Assembly (NCBI GenBank): GCA_964416175.1
Contig: CAYQDF010000159.1
Span: 1-6,428 of the forward strand
DNA from: CAYQDF01 sp964416175
GTDB taxonomy: Bacteria > Chloroflexota > Anaerolineae > Anaerolineales > UBA4823
Direction: 5' to 3'
Length of the DNA stretch: 6,428 bases
Position numbers and translations under genes: made by a program. Shown here in pieces: positions 6,413 through 6,428 of this stretch (its first letter is position 1; each line of letters begins with the position of its first letter). The notes under the pieces are model-generated. The model made no database searches. It was not told where the DNA came from and was given only the letters and a program-made list of their open reading frames with translations.

Positions 6413-6414
6413 AG

Positions 6415-6419
6415 CTTCC
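6415..6419 (-). promoter_or_regulatory. Ribosome binding site GGAAG favouring the ATG at 6412
   Basis: GGAAG precedes the ATG at 6412 at very short spacing (its GGA core is four bases upstream). It would lie inside the coding part if the TTG at 6421 were used, which supports the ATG as the true start of the TlpA-like gene. No promoter can be looked for because the window ends nine bases further on. Confidence 0.45.
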
Positions 6420-6428
6420 AAAAACTTT

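Noticed and set aside
6413..6421. TTG start for the TlpA-like gene
   Set aside because: The ATG three codons later has GGAAG directly upstream and gives a normal signal anchor.
1..6428. CRISPR arrays, tRNA or rRNA genes, transposons, attachment sites
   Set aside because: No evenly spaced repeats, cloverleaf, terminal inverted repeats or transposase-like frame was found, and nearly all the sequence is coding.

Overview
The window looks like ordinary chromosome from a bacterium of the phylum Chloroflexota, most likely class Anaerolineae. This rests on gene content: a glutaredoxin-DUF2085 fusion, a membrane-anchored NACHT-HEAT protein, and a pgeF-yggS-yggT-DUF167 run. It is an inference from memory of such genomes, not a search result. 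Base composition is even, with no obvious shift suggesting recent transfer. A run of ten Ns at 667-676 shows it comes from a draft assembly.

Two transcription units converge near position 2665. On the + strand, the last 46 codons of a C4-type zinc-ribbon protein (COG1579-like; stop at 143) are followed after 2 bases by an 832-codon gene. That gene encodes an N-terminal membrane segment, a NACHT-type P-loop NTPase and C-terminal HEAT-like repeats. The zinc-ribbon fragment is easily missed because it is short and cut by the window edge.

On the - strand, six tightly packed genes run from 6412 down to 2690: a membrane-anchored TlpA/ResA-like thioredoxin, a glutaredoxin-like/DUF2085 membrane fusion, pgeF (ylmD), yggS (ylmE), yggT (ylmG) and a DUF167 (yggU) gene. 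Four of the five junctions are overlaps or possible overlaps: ATGA between the first two, 20 bases before pgeF, up to 17 bases at yggS/yggT, and TGATG at yggT/DUF167. This suggests one translationally coupled operon whose promoter lies beyond the right edge.

The first two genes of this operon are a thiol-redox pair acting at the membrane. The next three match the ylmD-ylmE-ylmG part of the Gram-positive division-associated cluster (peptidoglycan quality control, PLP homeostasis, a small membrane protein), with sepF (ylmF) absent from its usual place. No RNA gene, mobile element, CRISPR array or attachment site was seen. No stretch over 300 bases lacks a gene. The most unusual items are the NACHT-HEAT protein and the redox pair; neither is strong evidence for a new system.
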